Source: Pyrocephalus nanus
Lineage: Eukaryota; Chordata; Aves; Passeriformes; Tyrannidae
Length of the DNA stretch: 64,000 nucleotides
Reading direction: 5' to 3'
Assembly (NCBI GenBank): GCA_038380795.1
Contig: CM076262.1
Coordinates: forward strand, 73,903,129-73,967,128
The notes under the pieces are model-generated. The model saw nothing but the letters and a program-made list of their open reading frames with translations. It ran no database searches and had not been told where the DNA came from. How positions within the stretch are numbered: the stretch's first letter is position 1; each line of letters begins with the position of its first letter. This document shows, piece by piece, positions 58,504 to 64,000 of the stretch. The position numbers and the translations under genes are program-made.

Positions 58504-61500
58504 CTGGTGACTGAGTCAATAAAGAGCACTAAAAATCCAAAATATTGAGAGAAGTGAAAATACACCTTTAGCAAATCACCCCAAAAGGCTTTCATCTATA
58601 ATTGCTTAATATCTCCACTTTATTTTACTGAAATAAGTAAGACCATCACCTAAAATCCCTGAGTAATTATGGTACAGCTCAGTCCAGGATCTAATGCTGA
58701 AGTCCCCAGTGAGTAAAAATAGTTTTAAAATTATCACAATAAAGGTGTTCATTCTTAAAAGTCTAGCATTGAGCTACTGTGTATTGCAAACAGCCAAAGT
58801 GCACACAAACAGAGTTCTACTGCCATGGGCAAATATGCTCAAGAAGGTGTTTTACTCCCCAAGCAGCTGAACTCTGGATAATATCTGTTCCTCATGTCTT
58901 AGCCCTGTATGATCTTTAAACAGGGCAAGCAAGAAGCTTTGTTACTTCTTTCGTTCAGCTGTCAGCACAGGGTTGTACTGACAAACACAATAGTTTGAAG
59001 TTGTTAGATGTTCTTAATACATACACAGACTATGTGCAAGACCTTTTTTATTGCTGTCTTCCATTAAGATGTAATATTAAGGAAAAAAGCTGTCTTTAAT
59101 TACATGTTAACCTGTCACTGGTATGATTTGGGTGTCTCAGTACAGCAAGTACAATTTCAGGTTTATAATTTAAGGACGTAGATCATACAAATAAGTCTGC
59201 AATTAGTGTAACAATGTATTTCAACACCACTATCATGAAACTCATCAAGTTTTTTTTGGAACCCATTCACCACACAGGGAAGCAAAACGTAGCTGCCTTA
59301 TGAGTGCTCTGATGCTCATGGTTCTGTTTTTATGCTGTGAAGCCGTGCTGCTCTGTCCTGGGGAGGGGGGAGGTAGGCCGGTGTGGAAATGTGAGATGCA
59401 TGTATGGCCCTGGTCGGTTTTTGCATGTTGTGTCTCTTGTGCTATCCCTCTCCCAGTACAGGGAGGTCTCTACTCTGTGTTGTAGCTGTTTAGGTAATGC
59501 TAAAGTTATTTCAGAGGTATCTGAGAAGCGTGTGCCCATCAGCCTGAAGTATTGTACACCCTGGGTAAAATGCTGGAAGTGGTATCCTTCAGTTCAGCAG
59601 GGACACTGCAGTATGCTAATGTCTGTCTGAGTCTCCTGTGGGTTTGCAAGATGTACTCCCTCCTTCCCCATGGCCCCTACCCAGCAGGGCCTGTAACACA
59701 TGGCAGCCACACAGCATCTTTGCTGGGCCTTTTGCCTCCACGTGTCAGAAGGTACTGGCAGGTGACTCTCTGCTTAGGAGATTACATGACAGTGGGCCAC
59801 AGCTGTGTATATGCAAGACCCTAACCTAGTGTGTGTGACCCAATACACCAAAAATATCCCATCACTTGACCTTTCATGTGCTGGATGAAGTGTGCGGTCT
59901 GTTCATTAGTCTAGTGAATGCTATTCCCATCTTCTACAGACATTTGGACCAAATCCAGCAGTTCTTGCTCAGATGAAAATGCTATCATTCCCTTTATAGA
60001 CGGTTCTGCCAAATCTACAGAAGCCAAGAGCGTTTTGTCAGCGGAGGTTTTGTTGTGCTAGGCTTCCCTGAAGAGATGCTGTGATGTTTATTGCACATGT
60101 TCTAGTGCCACATGTTGGGGAGCTTGCACTGCTTAGCATATTTATGATAATTTGGCTCCCAGGGGCAAGCAAGATTCTCCTTATATCTCTTTCCCCGGGC
60201 TGAAGCACAAAGAAATTTCCCCTTGCTGCTTTGTAGGGGGAAAATAATAGATTAAAGCTTCTTGCTAAACACTTTTAAAAAATATACAATGCAGATCTGT
60301 ACATTTCTGTTCCCCTAAGGGACCAGTCTCTCTGGTGGGTATGGAAAGCAGTTAGAGGCAGGTGATGGGGATAACACTGCACACTGACATCTAGGCATTG
60401 TCCCTGACCTGCAGAGCTCTGGATGGTGCATTGCCATGTGTAGTTTGACCTGTCCTTTGTCCATGTCATGTGCCAGCATGGAATGTATTCTGGTCACTAT
60501 ACTGATTACAGCATAGTCATAATCTGCTGGACTGGATAGTGTCCAAATACAGTGGATTTTGAAGCCTGTCACTAGGTACTGAAGTTAAAAATGTTAGGGC
60601 TAATAGTCACATATATATGTCTATGTATATTACTTTTGGGTTGCTAACAGAAAATTTGGGTTCATGTTCTCAGAAATGTCTCTGAAAGGCTGTTTTAAAG
60701 CATCTCACTTTGATAACCCTGAAAAGACAAACTCACAATCTTTTTGAAGATGTGTTGATTTTTTATGTTTATATGTAATATTAGATTTGAAGATTACTGT
60801 TTCCTAGGAGCGGATTTTCCAGTTCAGCAATGAGAAGGACATGCTGAATTTGAAACTTGGCTATTCTTAAGTGCCACATAAGTGTTGGACAGCAAAGACA
60901 AAAGGAATAAAGATTAAATGGACCTGCCTTGCTGTTAACTTTCTGAAAGTTGAATGTCTAATTTTAAAGTTTCCTTTTGACTCCAATGTCTGCTGAGCCG
61001 GTGCACCTGGCAAAAAACTTGAGCAGCCCTGGGCACCTTAGAGTAGCCATTTGGTAGGACCAGGCTTGCAGTGGCAGAGGGGACAGATGATACAGCCCCT
61101 TTCTGTGCACAGCTGTCGCTGGCTGTGTGCTGTGCTGCCAGCAGGAACAAAAGGAGGCACGGAGGCAGTGACAGCTCTCGGTGGCACCTGGAACTTGTGC
61201 CATTGGGCTGGAGAGACTGCATCTCTTTGGGTGCTTGGGGAGGAGCATGCAAAGATGTTCAGGTGCAAGACAGAAGCGGAAAAGTAGAAGCTTGCCTTGC
61301 ACTTGCTCCTGTAACTTTTACTGAGCCACACTAGTGCCTGGGGTGCCAGGCAGTGTGCAGGCTGGAGGTCCAAACCCATGAGGGCAGATCACAGCATGCT
61401 GTGCTAAGGCAGCTGGACTGCAGGCAGAAGGATGAAAGGGAACCATTAAATCTTTTATCCTCTGTCCTGCTGCTACAGGCAATCCTGGTCTGGCTGGCCT

Positions 61501-63910
61501 ATTTTAAACAATCGATGGAAAGAGAGGATGGTTTTTTCTCCTAAAGCACTTCGGGAGGTGCCTGATGCGAACAAGGAGTGGCTGCCTTCTGCAGCAAGAC
61601 TTGTGTGAGGACTTCACATTTCACATGTGCATTAAAATACCTCCATTTACTGTCAAGTTTTACTGCATGGAAAGCTTGAGTGCAGCAGTCAAAGGCACTT
61701 TTTAACAAAAATTGTCAATATCTTAGGGTGACTGCTATAGGCAACATTTTCTAATGCTTCAAAATGTGTAAGGCGTAGAGGATTTGTTCAATAATTTCAA
61801 GTAACCCCGGCCATTATAGCTGCACATTAATCACCAGGTCTCCCTCCTACCTGGAGGAAAAAGGGAGCTTCAGATTTCTATGTGGAAAAATTAGTGTCTC
61901 ATTAAACCTGGACAAGTTTGACATTTGCTCCCTGCCTGTGGCTTCAGGGCTTTCTGTCCCTCAAACAAAATAAGAAACTGCTCCAATACATGTGATAGCA
62001 GCAACTGGAATGCAACTTTAGGAGGATCTTTGACCTTACCAGACAAAATGTGTTTGATTCATTTTGCAGATGTTAAAATACTGCCAGAAATTTCTGGGAG
62101 ATGACCTTAGAAATTATTCCTAGTTCTGACTTTTGTCCTCTAATAAAAAATGTGGTTGTACAAGTTAAATATCTTGCCCTTATGTATTTTCATTTTCTAA
62201 CCTAATGCCAGAAATAAATGGCTTGCTCTTTAGTCCTTTGTGCATTGATTTCTCGGTGCTTTGGTGGTTAGGTGACATAACTACTATAATTGTTTTAATA
62301 CATTAGCAGCAAATTATATATCGATGTTCTTTTTTTTCACTGACCTTTCTTTCTCGGCATCATTTTCATTTTTTTCTTCATGCTGTGTCCATGGTGGCAT
62401 AGCACTATTAGAGGATTTGATTTTGAATTAAGGGCTAATCCTGCAAGGTCCTGAGCACCACTGCTATCTGCTAAATGCAATGGAGGTCTGGGACCACTCA
62501 GCAACCTCTCAGACAAGAGCAATATCTTGCTAGATCAGATAGTAATGATAGCAATTTGCATTTACTGTTTGTACTCTGAGATATCCTGACATTTTTAGTA
62601 AATGGCTGTGAAATTACAGATTATTGAGAAACTCCTATCTTTAAAAAGAGTTGCCATCAAATCGTTTTTCCGTTTCTGCAGAACAAGCAATTTTCTGATT
62701 ACAATTAGAACTCACAGGACCTGTGTTTGCATTGCTGAAAGGTTTTAGAGCATTGCATAGTATTATATCAACCAATCCACACAAAGAATCTGCGTGTAGC
62801 ATTGTCTGCCTTGAGGTGTGGTTATAATTTTTCTCGTTTTGCAGAAAGGAGTAAGAGGTGTGACAAGAATTTATTGTGCCTACAAACCTTCAGCACCGAG
62901 AGGCTGAAAAACTTGAAAACGCTTTGCTGTAGACCTCATTTTGTTTAATTTGAACTCAGTGACTGAATATTTAAAATAGCAAAAATGTTTATTCCCTATA
63001 GAATAGTAAGCAATCAGCATCCATTTTACTCAAGCACAGGGAGCTCATCTGTCTGTTTGCCCAGCTGTAACCTCATCTCATAGGGCTGCTTTTCTTGATG
63101 ATTGCGAGACATGCAAGTTTTAACTATTTCTGATCAGTATGGTGTTGCTAACCCCATCAGTGAATATTTTCTTTAAAAAAAAAAAAGATTTCCAATATGT
63201 GCAATGAGGTCAGAGGTGCATTAGTATTATTGATCCTAGCTTTCAGTCATAGATAGGAAGAAAAAAATTCCAAAGGATTCAGTTGGTTTAGCTGTTTGGA
63301 TTTTTTCCCCCAAATATACTCTGAAGGATGAGCCTCACAAAACAGAAAGAAGTGGCTGGTCCTGCAAGGTAAGGATGATGCAGAGAACAAATTTTGAGGT
63401 TGTTGGTGATTATGAAATTTGTAGCTCTGGCTAATACTGGTAAATGTATTAACATAAGGGCATGTCAGGACCTGACCATATGGTCATCTCATCATCTTTG
63501 CCATAATCACAAATGGGAAATGGCATAGCTAAAGGGTTTTAGAATTTATTGTATATTGTGTAAAATACATTTATTTCCCTCTTCGTCTTTGTCAAAAATA
63601 TCCCCCCCAAACACCAAAGAGACCTCATTGTCACACAAAACAAAACAAAACTCAGAGTTTGCATTGATGTTTGAAAAATGCCTGTGTAGTCCCCATTCAT
63701 ATTTTGTGCTACTGGAGTTCCTACATGCTGACAACCAGTACCTTATACTCATGCTTCAGGATGAAAAAGATCTTATGATCTACTCCTATTTGTTATATTC
63801 TGAAAGGTAAATTGAGCAGGAAGGGAACTTAGTGATTTCCTTGGCTTGGAAAGCAGAGACTTATTAATTTTTAATTCAGTGCATGAGTTTCCATCCTTTT
63901 ACTCGGTTTA
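58504..63910. other. unique sequence, no gene seen
   Basis: Mostly AT-rich. A somewhat more GC-rich patch at about 60950-61550 has several overlapping open frames of 78-113 codons on both strands, none with a recognisable domain; it could be an old non-coding exon or chance. No mobile element is recognised. Confidence 0.5.
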
Positions 63911-63916
63911 ATTATC

Positions 63917-64000
63917 TCTTTTTTTTGTTTGTTTGTTTGGTTTTTTTGGTTTTTTTTGTTTGTTTGTTTTTTTTTTGTTTGGTTGTGTTTTTTGTTTGTT
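63917..64000. repeat. (TTTG)n-rich low-complexity tract at window edge
   Basis: Mixed TTTG, TTTTG and poly-T tract that continues to the last base, so its true end lies outside the window. Confidence 0.9.

Noticed and set aside
60935..61379. Overlapping ORFs of 105-113 codons on the minus strand as an exon
   Set aside because: Three frames are open at once in a locally GC-richer patch; no family resemblance and no clear splice structure.

Overview
The window reads as vertebrate nuclear DNA, most likely from a bird. The evidence is several short 3'-end fragments of CR1 non-LTR retrotransposons with the avian-type tail (…CATTCTATGATTCT-like), one much older and longer CR1 copy, no Alu/L1/B1-type mammalian repeats, and a sharp boundary between a very GC-rich tandem array and an AT-rich gene desert. 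No complete protein-coding gene, tRNA or rRNA gene can be supported anywhere in the 64 kb.

Layout. Positions 1-20975 are a macrosatellite: head-to-tail units of 1970 bp (one is 1974 bp), comprising nine complete units, an almost complete unit cut by the left window edge, and a 1282-bp partial unit at the right end. Copies are almost identical; by comparing the translated frames and text I find only a handful of substitutions and one 4-bp microsatellite length change. Inside each unit there is hidden structure: about ten short C-run/G-run hairpins with a TAAN-type loop, whose stems differ by compensated base changes and which mostly sit 58-88 bp apart; a diverged in-unit duplication of about 150 bp; a (GTGA)n tract; G-runs; and CTCF-like GC motifs. 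The unit is therefore best viewed as a higher-order repeat built from much older subrepeats, recently amplified. The array stops abruptly at 20975 with no decay of the last copy.

Positions 20976-64000 are AT-rich single-copy DNA with scattered CR1 debris: short fragments at about 21391, 22207, 24541, 26894 and 42864, and a roughly 2.1-kb decayed CR1 at about 49080-51245 in which reverse-transcriptase motifs are still readable. Also present are homopolymer-T runs, small simple repeats, a pair of similar 41-bp sequences 1.7 kb apart, and several high-complexity stretches that look like candidate conserved non-coding elements. The most unusual item in this half is a cluster of hairpins at 57315-57601, whose main member is a 95-nt near-perfect stem-loop (57475-57569) of precursor-microRNA size.

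No genes are seen to work together here. The plausible functional content is non-coding: a CpG-rich macrosatellite that could be a chromatin domain (by analogy only with DXZ4, D4Z4 or the chicken Z-linked MHM array) and a flanking desert with regulatory or small-RNA candidates.
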